A stretch of 44,414 bases of DNA. Origin: an uncultured Deferribacteraceae bacterium (GTDB lineage Bacteria > Chrysiogenota > Deferribacteres > Deferribacterales > Mucispirillaceae). Both the position numbers and the translations under genes were made by a program. Under the pieces are notes generated by a model. The model saw only the letters and a program-made list of their open reading frames with translations. It had not been told where the DNA came from and made no database searches. Position 1 is the stretch's first letter; each line of letters starts with the position of its first letter. Below, piece after piece: positions 28,024 to 36,984 of this stretch. The stretch lies in NCBI GenBank assembly GCA_947039395.1, contig CAMQYS010000016.1:1-44414 (forward strand), written 5' to 3'.

Positions 28024-29004
28024 ATGTTAATTTTTAATCGTCTAAAAGTATCAGTTGTGATACTGGTTTCTATATTTTCATTTATGTTGATGACTATGTC
28101 AGAAGTTATAGCAAACGATAATCTATCTATAGAATTTTTTGAAGCGTCAAAATCAGGCGATATAGATGAGGTTAAATCTCTTATCAAACAAGGTGTAGAT
28201 ATTAATGCTAAAGATAGTGACGATAGAGATCATACAGCATTAATGTACGCAGCAGCGTTTAATCATATTAAAGTTGTGAAATTTTTAATTGATAAAGGTG
28301 CTGATGTGAACGCACAAGATGATGATTGTAATATAGCATTAATGCGGGCATCAAGTGAGTCTAACTTAGATATCGCAAAGGTATTAATCGATGCAGGATC
28401 AGATGTTAATGCTAGAAGTTGTGAGTTTGGAGTTCCTGTTATACGGTTTGCGATAAAGGGTGGCAACCTTGATATAATTCGCTTACTTGCGAGTAGTGGT
28501 GTTAAACTTAATAGTGTTGATGGTATGGGACAGACAGCGTTATCGTACTCATCAGAAGAGGGTAATTTAGATGTTGTAAAAGTATTAATTGAACTTGGAG
28601 CAAATATCAACACAAACAGTTACGAAGGCACGCCACTTATGAACGCAACTTATGAGAATAAAATTGATGTTGTTAAGTATCTAATAGAGAAAGGTGCGAA
28701 TGTTAATGTTAGAGATCGTGAAGGTAAGACAGCTCTTTTTTACGTTAATAATATTGATATCTTGCGAACGTTGGTTACAACAAATATAAAGTTAAACGCT
28801 ACAGATAACGAAGGGTTCACAGCACTTATGTATCTATCTAAAGAGGGCAATTTAGAGCTTGTAAAATTTTTAGTAGAGAACGGTGCTGATGTGTATATAC
28901 AAAACAGTGGAGGCATGACAGCCTCTGATTATGCAGGTGCAGAGGGCAAAGTTGAAACCTCAACTTATCTACGAAATTATATGCGTGAGAGTAGTTCAAA
29001 GTAG
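28024..29004 (+). CDS. ANK18: secreted ankyrin-repeat protein
   Basis: The 326-residue product has leader MLIFNRLKVSVVI and SEVIA|ND, the clearest form of the second leader type, shared with ANK12, 14, 15 and 19. AAGG at 28012-28015 precedes the ATG. About nine repeats follow. One is shortened (GKTALFYVNNIDILRTLVTT). The C-terminus (YLRNYMRESSSK) is longer than usual. It is predicted periplasmic or released. Confidence 0.93.
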   Translation: MLIFNRLKVSVVILVSIFSFMLMTMSEVIANDNLSIEFFEASKSGDIDEVKSLIKQGVDINAKDSDDRDHTALMYAAAFNHIKVVKFLIDKGADVNAQDDDCNIALMRASSESNLDIAKVLIDAGSDVNARSCEFGVPVIRFAIKGGNLDIIRLLASSGVKLNSVDGMGQTALSYSSEEGNLDVVKVLIELGANINTNSYEGTPLMNATYENKIDVVKYLIEKGANVNVRDREGKTALFYVNNIDILRTLVTTNIKLNATDNEGFTALMYLSKEGNLELVKFLVENGADVYIQNSGGMTASDYAGAEGKVETSTYLRNYMRESSSK

Positions 29005-29071
29005 TATAGTTAAGTGGTTGTAAAATAAAGTTTTATCCATTAATGTTTAATTGTACTCACGAGGGAGTTTT

Positions 29072-30622
29072 ATGTTATTTTTTAACCATATAAAAGTGTT
29101 AATTGTATCAATCGTGCTTATCTTTTCATTTATTTTTCTAACGGTGTCAGAAGTTGTAGCAGATGATAATATTAAAAATAACAAGGGTAAAACTGCATAT
29201 CATTCTGCTAAAGATGATAGTAATTCAGGGGCTGTACAATTACTTAGTAATGGTGATTCTGGTATTGATATAAATGAGCAACTTTTAAAGGCATCGATTG
29301 CAGGTGATCTAATAGGGGTTAACTCTCTTATAAAAAAGGGTGCAGATGTTAATGCTAAGATAGGTTTTTATGATTGTATGTTTTGGGAAGCAAGTGATGG
29401 TCCTCAAGATATTACAGCATTAAATGCAGCATCATCTCGTGGTTATTTTGAGATTGTGAAAACTCTTGTAAAAGCAGGTGCAGATGTAAATATTTCTATC
29501 GATTACGATGAGAATGGGTGTGGAGATAGTACAGCTTTGATACATGCAACTACTCATGGGGATATAAATGTTGTACGTTTCTTAGTAGATAGTGGTGCAG
29601 AAATTGATAGCAAGTTATGGATAAATGGTTTCACTCCTTTAATAGCTGCTTCGGGGTATGGATATTTAGATATTGCTAAATATTTAATTGACAAAGGTGC
29701 TGACGTAAATGCTAAAGAAAAATATAATGGAACAGCATTGACGAGAGCATCAAGGAATGGAAAGATAGATATAGTGCGTTTACTTGTTGAAAACGGTGCT
29801 GATGTAAATATTAAAAGTTATCATTATGAGCAAACAGCGTTAATGAGAGCCTCAGAAGTTGGAGCATATGTAGAGATTATGCGTTTACTTATTAAGAAAG
29901 GTGCTGATGTGAATGCTAAAGATAATGAAGGTAAAACTGCATTAATAATTGCATCGGATCGCGACAAAGACAATTTAGATATTGTACGTTTACTTGTTGA
30001 AAACGGTGCAGATATAGACGCTAAAATTAATGATAATATTAATGATGGTATAGGCACAGCTCTCATGTATGCAGTTAGTAAAAGCAATATTGATACGGTA
30101 CGATTTTTAATTAAAAATGGTGCAGATGTAAATATTAAAAACAGTAAAAACAAAACAGCTCATAATTATACAAAATCTAAAGAGATTATTGATTTACTAA
30201 ATAATGAAAGTGCAATACCTACCAAGGTTAATGAAAAAACCAAACTTAATCAGCAACTTATGGAGGCTTCATTAGATGGCAATCTCAAAGTAGTTAAATC
30301 TGTTATCAAAAAAGGAGCTAGTATAAATAAGATGGATAAAAACGGTAATACTGCGTTATTATTTGCATCTAATTTAGAACATATAAAAGTTGTAAAATTT
30401 CTATTAAAATCAGGTGCAGGTGTGAATATTGCAAACAATAACGGCGAAACACCGTTCTCCTTCGCATCACTTAGAGGCAATACAGATATAATGAAATTAC
30501 TTATAGATAACGGTGCAGATATAAACCATAAAAACAAAAATGGTTATACAGCGTTAGGAGTTGCAAAAATGAGTAAGAATAAAGATGTTATAGATTACCT
30601 TATTGAACAAGGTGCAAGATAA
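29072..30622 (+). CDS. ANK19: secreted ankyrin-repeat protein with relic termini
   Basis: ATG 29072 follows GAGGGAG at 29061-29067; an in-frame TTG lies upstream at 29051. The 516-residue product has a SEVVA|DD signal peptide. Directly after it comes NKGKTAYHSAKDDSNSG, which looks like a C-terminal repeat, and only then the normal first repeat (NEQLLKASIAGDL). A second relic joint lies near residue 375: the cap SKEIIDLLNN, a linker NESAIPTKVNEKT, then a new first repeat (LNQQLMEASLDGNL). It therefore seems assembled from pieces of two or three genes. There are about 13 repeats. Confidence 0.92.
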   Translation: MLFFNHIKVLIVSIVLIFSFIFLTVSEVVADDNIKNNKGKTAYHSAKDDSNSGAVQLLSNGDSGIDINEQLLKASIAGDLIGVNSLIKKGADVNAKIGFYDCMFWEASDGPQDITALNAASSRGYFEIVKTLVKAGADVNISIDYDENGCGDSTALIHATTHGDINVVRFLVDSGAEIDSKLWINGFTPLIAASGYGYLDIAKYLIDKGADVNAKEKYNGTALTRASRNGKIDIVRLLVENGADVNIKSYHYEQTALMRASEVGAYVEIMRLLIKKGADVNAKDNEGKTALIIASDRDKDNLDIVRLLVENGADIDAKINDNINDGIGTALMYAVSKSNIDTVRFLIKNGADVNIKNSKNKTAHNYTKSKEIIDLLNNESAIPTKVNEKTKLNQQLMEASLDGNLKVVKSVIKKGASINKMDKNGNTALLFASNLEHIKVVKFLLKSGAGVNIANNNGETPFSFASLRGNTDIMKLLIDNGADINHKNKNGYTALGVAKMSKNKDVIDYLIEQGAR

Positions 30623-30654
30623 TATGTAAAAGAGTAGGAACGATAAAAAACTGT

Positions 30655-30676
30655 TTTAAATTATGTATAATTTAAA
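30655..30676. promoter_or_regulatory. 22-bp perfect AT-rich dyad upstream of ANK20
   Basis: TTTAAATTAT-GT-ATAATTTAAA is a perfect 10-2-10 inverted repeat. It includes TATAAT (30666-30671), a possible -10 box, although no -35 match is found. It lies 17 bases before the ANK20 start. It could be an operator or chance in AT-rich DNA. Confidence 0.35.
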
Positions 30677-30693
30677 TGTATAAGGGGATAGTT

Positions 30694-31689
30694 ATGAAAA
30701 CGAGTAAATCAATAGTATCGCTATTACTACTATTAGTTATAGTAACGGTAGTAATCGGTTGTAAGAGAAAAAATGAACAAAACGCTTTAGATAAAGTGGA
30801 TACGAAAGTTGTTATTGATAATGGGACGATTGACAATGGGACAGTTGATAAAGATATAGCCTATCAAGGTATAGATAATTCATCGCTTCAAAAAGATAAA
30901 GAAAGTGCTAAAAAGTATAATATTTCATTGTTAGAGTATTCAGTACAGAAAGGCAATCTAAATGGAGTTAAAGTAGCTATTTTAGAAGGTACAGATCTTG
31001 AAGAAGGTGATCGTGCGATAGGCAATACAGCATTAATGAATGCTTCACTTTTTGGACATTTAGATATAGTCAAACATTTAGTTGAACAAGGTGCGATGAT
31101 AGATAGCAACAGTAATGATTTAGGTTTAACAGCATTAATGTGGGCTTCTCAAAACGGTAATATTGATATAGCAAACTACCTTATAAAGCAAGGAGCTGAT
31201 ATATCTAATATGACTATTGTTGAATGGGCAGGTTTAGGTTTTTTAAAAGAGGTTGAAGATAATATTAAGTTAGGTAACGATATTAATATTGGAAGTCCAT
31301 TTTATGGAGTAACTGCATTGATGACTGCATCAGACAATGGACATATAGAAGTCGTGAAGTTTTTAATAGAAAACGGTGCAGATATTAATGCTAAGATGGA
31401 TTATATTGAGACAGCATTAATGTACGCTTCAACAGCAGGACACTTAGAAGTGGTAAAATATTTAATTAAAAACGGTGCTGATATGAATGTTAGGACAGAT
31501 TCTTTTGAGTCAGCATTAATAAAGGCTATAATGTATGGACATCTAGATGTTGTAAAACATTTAGTTGAAAGTGGTGTTAATATTAATCATGATAAAGATA
31601 AGTGGGGCGGACAAAGTATTCTTTCTATTGCTACTAATTCTGAAAATACAGAAATTATAGAGTACTTAAAAAGTAGAGGTGCAAAATAA
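30694..31689 (+). CDS. ANK20: ankyrin-repeat lipoprotein
   Basis: AAGGGG just upstream decides for ATG 30694 over an in-frame ATG at 30676. The 331-residue product has lipobox VIGC (Cys23), KRK and a linker with DNGTIDNGTVD and a later NSS (three sequons). About eight repeats follow, including a Trp-type one (IVEWAGLGFLKEV). In leader and linker it is closest to ANK6-ANK8 although 20 kb away. The last codons of YLKSRGAK provide AGAGGT, which serves as ribosome site for ANK21, whose ATG overlaps the stop. Confidence 0.93.
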   Translation: MKTSKSIVSLLLLLVIVTVVIGCKRKNEQNALDKVDTKVVIDNGTIDNGTVDKDIAYQGIDNSSLQKDKESAKKYNISLLEYSVQKGNLNGVKVAILEGTDLEEGDRAIGNTALMNASLFGHLDIVKHLVEQGAMIDSNSNDLGLTALMWASQNGNIDIANYLIKQGADISNMTIVEWAGLGFLKEVEDNIKLGNDINIGSPFYGVTALMTASDNGHIEVVKFLIENGADINAKMDYIETALMYASTAGHLEVVKYLIKNGADMNVRTDSFESALIKAIMYGHLDVVKHLVESGVNINHDKDKWGGQSILSIATNSENTEIIEYLKSRGAK

Positions 31690-32921
31690 TGATAATTATA
31701 AGAAAATTAACTTTTATAACTATTGTTTTCCTGTTTTTAAGCAGTAATATTTATGCAGAAGATACGATTTCAGATATTGATATAAAAAATGCAAAGTTGA
31801 TATCGGATTTAGTTGAAAGCGTTTTAAATAACGATTTAGAGGGTGTAAAGGAGAGTATTAAAAACGGTGCTGATGTTAATACTTATCTTGTAAAGAGTAA
31901 ATCTTTTCCTATAATTGAGGCGTCTAAGATAGGCGATATTGATATTGTAAAAGAACTTGTTGAAAACGGTGCAAATGTTAATGTAGAGGATGATAGAGAA
32001 GGAGTATCAGCATTAATGTATGCCTCTAAAAACGGACATCTTGAAGTTGTAAAATATCTAATCATGAACGGTTCTGCTATGTATGCTATTTCAAATAAGT
32101 CTACATCTTTTTCATTAGCTACAGAGAATGGACATAATGATATAGCTATGTATATAAAAGATATCTCAACCTTTATAGATAGTGCAAAAAATGGAGATTA
32201 CAATCAGGTTAAAAAGTTTATAGAGAAAGGGATACCAGTTGATGCATTAGTAGATTTTGATACAGCCTTAGCTGTTGCAAGTGAAAATGGACATATAAAA
32301 ATCGTTAAATATTTAATAGATAACGGTGCGAATGTAAATGGAGATCGTCCGTATCTAGGGATTGTCGCTCCAGCGTTAAGTATAGCATCACAGAACGGAC
32401 ATTTAAAGATTGTTAAAATTTTGATTAAAAACGGTGCAAAAGTTAATCTTGATAATACACTTGGTGGAACAGCTTTAATGAGTGCAAGCGAGAATGGGTA
32501 TGTAGAAATAGTTAAACTTTTAATAGATAACGGTGCAGATGTTAATGTACAGACAGATAGATCTTCAACAGCTTTAATCATGTCAAAAAATTATAAAGTT
32601 TCAAAAATTTTAATAGATAACGGTGCAGATATTAAAGTTTATAATGATTTAGGCTACACAGCTTTATACGGTGTTACAGATATTAAACTTGCAAAACTTC
32701 TAATTGATAAAGGAGCTGATCTGAATGCAACATTAGTAAATGATGGCTCAACTCCATTAATTGAGGCTGTTAGAAATAACAATTTCAAGATAGTTAAACT
32801 GCTTGTAGAGAGTGGTGCTGATATGAGTATTGAGGATTATGAAGAGATGACAGTGTTACAGATCGCTTGTAATTTAGAGCGTAAAGAAATATGTAATTAT
32901 TTAAAGAAACCTTTAAATTAA
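31689..32921 (+). CDS. ANK21: secreted ankyrin-repeat protein
   Basis: The 410-residue product has a signal peptide with cleavage NIYA|ED, a short linker and about 11 repeats. It starts on the A of the ANK20 stop (TAATG), so translation is probably coupled. Two repeats are shortened at the second helix (STALIMSKNYKVSKIL, LYGVTDIKLAKLL), giving a compact region around residues 290-340. The C-terminus is unusual in carrying two Cys (IACNLERKEICNYL). Confidence 0.93.
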   Translation: MIIIRKLTFITIVFLFLSSNIYAEDTISDIDIKNAKLISDLVESVLNNDLEGVKESIKNGADVNTYLVKSKSFPIIEASKIGDIDIVKELVENGANVNVEDDREGVSALMYASKNGHLEVVKYLIMNGSAMYAISNKSTSFSLATENGHNDIAMYIKDISTFIDSAKNGDYNQVKKFIEKGIPVDALVDFDTALAVASENGHIKIVKYLIDNGANVNGDRPYLGIVAPALSIASQNGHLKIVKILIKNGAKVNLDNTLGGTALMSASENGYVEIVKLLIDNGADVNVQTDRSSTALIMSKNYKVSKILIDNGADIKVYNDLGYTALYGVTDIKLAKLLIDKGADLNATLVNDGSTPLIEAVRNNNFKIVKLLVESGADMSIEDYEEMTVLQIACNLERKEICNYLKKPLN

Positions 32922-32940
32922 ATTTTAAAGAGATAAAAAA

Positions 32941-32948
32941 GGGGGGGG
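32941..32948 (+). promoter_or_regulatory. Eight-G tract forming the ANK22 ribosome site
   Basis: Six A residues followed by eight G residues lie immediately before AA and the ATG of ANK22. The G run is the only possible Shine-Dalgarno sequence. Homopolymer G runs of this length slip during replication, so the spacing to the start codon may vary between cells. Confidence 0.75.
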
Positions 32949-32950
32949 AA

Positions 32951-34786
32951 ATGAAATTTATTAAAGTTATAATGTTACTGTTACTTATCACGATAGTTGT
33001 TACAGATACAGAAGCGATCGCAATTGACACTATTACTACCTCTATAAATAATAGTGACAAAAATAAGGACACAAATTATAAAGATAAAACTGTTGATGAG
33101 TTAAATACTTTACTGTTAAAAAATATTGAGGCTGGCGATTTAGCAACTGTTCAAACTTTAGTTAAGCATGGTGCAGACGTTAATACAGAAGAGAATAGAG
33201 GACGTATAAGTAAAACAGCATTAAAAGTTGCGATAGATAATAGACATTCACAGATAATAGAGTATCTAATCGAAAACGGTGCAGATGTATATGAGTCTAT
33301 ATTAAATAATGCGATTAGTTCGGCTTGTTCGACAGATACGCTTAACTATTTAATATCAAAAGGAGCTGAGACAAAATTTTTATCTTTAACAGAGTGGGCA
33401 GCAGTCGGATCGCTTGATAAAGTAAAAGAAGAGGTAGAGGCTGGAGTTGATATTGAGTATACAGGTTCACGAGCAACAACAGCGTTAGCAGAAGCATCGT
33501 CTAACGGACATTTAGAGATCGTTAAATATTTAATTAGTAAAGGTGCGAATATAGAAACATTTAGTGAAAGTGGCACACCTTTACTGTTAGCGTCATATGA
33601 GGGACATTTAGATATAGTAAAATATCTAGTTGAAAAAGGAGCAGATAAATCTGTTAGAAATGATTACAGTGGCGAGACAGCTCTTGATAGTGCAGCAGGT
33701 AACGGACATCTTGATGTAGTAAAATACCTAATAAGTTTTAAGGTAGATAAAGAGTCAACTTTTGCAACTGTTGCAACTCAAACTTTTTGGAACGCTTCAA
33801 TAGGTGGACATATAAATGTTGTTGAGTATCTATTAGAAGAGAAAGATGTAGATATTAATATCGCAAAACCTGATACACCTGATTTTGGAGGGTTTACAGG
33901 ATTGATGTTTGCTTCATGGAGTGGACATACTGATCTTGCAAAATTTTTAGTAGATAACGGTGCAGATGTAGATATGAAAGATTCTATGGGACGCACAGCA
34001 CTTATGATCGCATCAAATAATGGATATTTAGAAATCGTTAAAATCTTAGTTGAAAAAGGTGCTGATATGAATGCTAAAGATGATGAAGGCAAAACGGCAT
34101 TAAAGCACGCAACATACCCCGGACATTTAGATATAATAAATTATCTAAATAATGCACAATCTAAAAAGATTAATAACAAATCTGTTAATAGTGATAATAA
34201 GACAGTTTTAACGATTGTTGATTGGGCAAACGCAGGAAGTTTAGATGATGTTGTAAAAGGTATTAAATCAGGCGAGGATATAGATACTCAAAACGACTCT
34301 GAATACACAGCGATATCGGTTGCATCAGAGAACGGATATTTAGAAATTGTAGAGTATTTAATAAAAGCTGGGGCTGATGTAAATATCGTCAACTATTCAA
34401 ACACAACTCCACTTATGCAAGCATCTAAAAACGGACATTTATCAACTGTTGAAAGTCTAATTAAAGCAGGTGCAGAGTTAGATATTGTTGATAGCACTTA
34501 TAAAGATACAGCGTTAATTTTAGCATCAGGCAAGGGACATACTGAGATTGTAAAAAGATTATTAAAAGCAGGCGCAAATATTGATAAGCAAGGTGCTTAT
34601 GGAGAAAAAACAGCGTTAATGCGAGCGTTAGAAAGTGGATATGTAGATACGAGTAAAGTTTTAATAGATCACGGTGCCGATGTAAATACTATTGAAAACA
34701 AGGCAGGACAGACTGCACTTTTTATGGCTAAACATTATAACTATATACCAGAGATAATAACATATATGAAGAACTCAAAAAAGTAG
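32951..34786 (+). CDS. ANK22: secreted ankyrin-repeat protein behind a poly-G ribosome site
   Basis: The 611-residue product has an N-terminal signal (MKFIKVIMLLLLITIVV, cleavage probably after TEA or AIA), an Asp/Asn/Lys-rich linker and about 16 repeats. Two are Trp-type (LTEWAAVGSLDKV and IVDWANAGSLDDV). Near residues 395-420 the repeat domain ends with a cap (IINYLNNAQSKK). It is followed by a Lys/Asn/Ser linker and a fresh start with the second Trp repeat, another apparent fusion joint. The ribosome site is an 8-G run. Confidence 0.93.
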   Translation: MKFIKVIMLLLLITIVVTDTEAIAIDTITTSINNSDKNKDTNYKDKTVDELNTLLLKNIEAGDLATVQTLVKHGADVNTEENRGRISKTALKVAIDNRHSQIIEYLIENGADVYESILNNAISSACSTDTLNYLISKGAETKFLSLTEWAAVGSLDKVKEEVEAGVDIEYTGSRATTALAEASSNGHLEIVKYLISKGANIETFSESGTPLLLASYEGHLDIVKYLVEKGADKSVRNDYSGETALDSAAGNGHLDVVKYLISFKVDKESTFATVATQTFWNASIGGHINVVEYLLEEKDVDINIAKPDTPDFGGFTGLMFASWSGHTDLAKFLVDNGADVDMKDSMGRTALMIASNNGYLEIVKILVEKGADMNAKDDEGKTALKHATYPGHLDIINYLNNAQSKKINNKSVNSDNKTVLTIVDWANAGSLDDVVKGIKSGEDIDTQNDSEYTAISVASENGYLEIVEYLIKAGADVNIVNYSNTTPLMQASKNGHLSTVESLIKAGAELDIVDSTYKDTALILASGKGHTEIVKRLLKAGANIDKQGAYGEKTALMRALESGYVDTSKVLIDHGADVNTIENKAGQTALFMAKHYNYIPEIITYMKNSKK

Positions 34787-34828
34787 GTTTAAGCAATCAC
34801 AAGCAGTAATATAATTTAGGTGGTATAT

Positions 34829-35860
34829 ATGAGATTTTTAAGGATTATAATATTTTCAATACTGTTTTTCATAATATCAATAAGTAGTAATAGTTATGTT
34901 TTTAGTAATGATATCTCTACAGTTTCAGCTAAGGAGAGCCTTACTATATCAAAAGAAACTCTGTATATTTTAGATGGTAAGATAGCAGATAAATATCCGA
35001 TCACTATCTATTTAAAAATTAATAATAGTAGTAAAATTGCAGAGTTAAAATATTACTATAACAATGTAGGCGAGTTTATATATTTTAAAGAGAGTGGTAT
35101 AGATAATAACTCTAAATACTTATTTAAACAATCAAGTGGTAGCGAGATAATAGATGTTACGATAGATAATAAAACGGCATTAAAAGGTAGATGGAAGAAC
35201 TCTAAGAAAAGTTTTACAATTGATGCAAAGCCTAATATTAATAGTAAGGTTAATAAGTTAAATATCACGATGTATACATTATTAAAAGAGAGTTTAGATT
35301 TTTCGACTAGACTTACTCAGCTAGATAATCCGAAAAAAATATCTGGAATAGATAAGTTAAATGAACAATTAAAGAAGACATATAGCAGTGATGTTAATGA
35401 GAGCAAAAATGTAGAGTTAATACGGTTTAGTGGTGGTTATTATCTTGCGTATATTGACAACAATTATGTCTCACTTATTTACGATATGATGTTTGTGGAT
35501 ACTTATAGTGGAGCTTATCCAGGTTCATATACAGATGGCGAAGTTTATAGTTTAGAAAGTGGTGAAGAGTTAAATAATATAGGTGAATTAATTATCTCAA
35601 AAGATGATCCTAAATTAGTATCGTTACTGCAAAAGAAGTTAGTCGATAAGTTTGATGGAAGACGAGATATATTCGGTAGTGATTTTGATAAAATTAGGTT
35701 AACGGACTCATATTATATAAATTCAAAAGGGATAACATTTATGTATTCACAACAAGAGATCGCACCGCATGTAGCAGGAGTGATAGAGATAGAATTTAGT
35801 TATAAAGAGTTTAAACCTTTTGTTAACAAAACGTCTAAATTATGGCATTTATTTAAATAA
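34829..35860 (+). CDS. Exported protein with a DUF3298-like C-terminal domain
   Basis: ATG 34829 is used (TTAGG upstream; an in-frame GTG at 34820 overlaps it). The 343-residue product has a signal peptide (MRFLRIIIFSILFFIIS, cleavage near VFS|ND) and no ankyrin repeats. Residues about 300-330 read KGITFMYSQQEIAPHVAG then IEIEFSYKEF. This matches the closing motif of DUF3298 (the RsiV-type extracellular domain: F-x-Y, EIAPYAAG, hydrophobic strand, Tyr-x-x-hydrophobic). In Bacillus RsiV this domain binds lysozyme; no such role can be claimed here. It sits between ANK22 and the ANK23 pseudogene. Confidence 0.75.
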   Translation: MRFLRIIIFSILFFIISISSNSYVFSNDISTVSAKESLTISKETLYILDGKIADKYPITIYLKINNSSKIAELKYYYNNVGEFIYFKESGIDNNSKYLFKQSSGSEIIDVTIDNKTALKGRWKNSKKSFTIDAKPNINSKVNKLNITMYTLLKESLDFSTRLTQLDNPKKISGIDKLNEQLKKTYSSDVNESKNVELIRFSGGYYLAYIDNNYVSLIYDMMFVDTYSGAYPGSYTDGEVYSLESGEELNNIGELIISKDDPKLVSLLQKKLVDKFDGRRDIFGSDFDKIRLTDSYYINSKGITFMYSQQEIAPHVAGVIEIEFSYKEFKPFVNKTSKLWHLFK

Positions 35861-35877
35861 GTTATCAGGAGTGTGTT

Positions 35878-36442
35878 ATGGAAGGTACTCACATATTCTT
35901 TATAGTAGTAACATTTATTACTGTGATATATTTTTACGATAAAATAAAACGAAATATAAAAAAATGCAGATATTTTTAGTGCCGTAAAGAGTGGTAGTTT
36001 TAAGAAGGTACAATCATTTATTAGTATGAGTAATACAAATGTAAAGATTACAAATAATAAAGGTGAAACAGCATTAATGGTAGCTATCTTTAATCAGAAA
36101 TTTGATTTAGCAAAATATTTAATTGAAAATGGTTCAGATATAAATGTACATAGCAATCAAGGTTTTACACAATTAATTATAGCTTCTCAATTATGATATA
36201 TAGAAACGATAAAATATCTTATATCAAACGGTGCAGATATCAATGCTCAAGATATGAATGGTGCGCCCCCTCTTATGTGGGCATCATTTGAGTGTCCTTT
36301 AGCAGTTGTAAGATGTTTAGTGGAAAACGGTGCTAACATCAACATTAAGGATAAGCATGAAGATACGGCGTTAAAATTAGCAACTTATTTTGAACAACAT
36401 GAAATTGTTAATTATCTAGCAAAGAAAGGAGGAATTATATGA
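35878..36442 (+). pseudogene. ANK23: ankyrin gene broken by a frameshift and a TGA
   Basis: ATG 35878 opens a leader with a hydrophobic segment (FFIVVTFITVIYFY) but stops at 35977-35979, just past an A7 run. Shifting frame there gives DIFSAVKSGSFKKVQSFI, the usual first repeat. That frame meets TGA at 36194-36196, where the family has Gly (GGA to TGA, before YIETIKYL). It then continues through two good repeats to a TGA at 36440-36442. The tail from 36254 is still open. The ATGA overlap with ANK24 shows the pair was once coupled. Confidence 0.85.
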
Positions 36443-36984
36443 TACTTTTTAGACCGTTACTAATATTTATTATACTACTTTTAAGTAGCCAACTATACGC
36501 ACAAGATATTTTCACATATATTGGAAAGAGCGATTTGACAGGTGTTAAAAAGTGTATAGATAACGGTGTAGATATTAACCTTCTTGATTATGAATATGGA
36601 CAGACAGCACTTATGATATCCTCACGAGCTGGAAATTTAGATATAGTTAAATATCTAGTAGAGCAGGGAGCTGATTTAAATATACTTGCTGAAAGCGAGT
36701 GGGGTTGGACAGCGTTAATCGAGGCATCATTTGGTGGACATATAGAAGTTGTAAAAATATTAGTAGAAAGTGGTGCAGATATTAATATTCAAGATGTAGA
36801 TAGTGCAAGCACTGCATTAATGATAGCTTCTAGATTAGGTAATTTAGATATAGTACAATATTTGGTAGAAAATGGAGCAAAGATAAACGTTGAAGATTTT
36901 GATGGAAAAATAATACCCGTCTTAAATTATACATCTGAACATCAAGATATAATTGACTATCTAAAAAGTAAGGGAGCTAAATAA
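36439..36984 (+). CDS. ANK24: short secreted ankyrin protein
   Basis: The 181-residue product has a signal peptide with cleavage LYA|QD and about four repeats. AAAGGAGG at 36425-36432 is an almost perfect ribosome site and lies inside the last codons of the ANK23 pseudogene. It is the first of four similar short genes in tandem. The region around the signal cleavage and first repeat (QDIFTYI, GVKKCIDNGV) is nearly identical in DNA to ANK25. The C-terminus YLKSKGAK supplies AAGGGAG for the next gene. Confidence 0.93.
   Translation: MILFRPLLIFIILLLSSQLYAQDIFTYIGKSDLTGVKKCIDNGVDINLLDYEYGQTALMISSRAGNLDIVKYLVEQGADLNILAESEWGWTALIEASFGGHIEVVKILVESGADINIQDVDSASTALMIASRLGNLDIVQYLVENGAKINVEDFDGKIIPVLNYTSEHQDIIDYLKSKGAK

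Noticed and set aside
36254-36442. Independent 62-residue ankyrin gene
   Set aside because: It is the tail of the broken ANK23 gene: repeat coding continues upstream in the same frame, and there is no leader or ribosome site at 36254.
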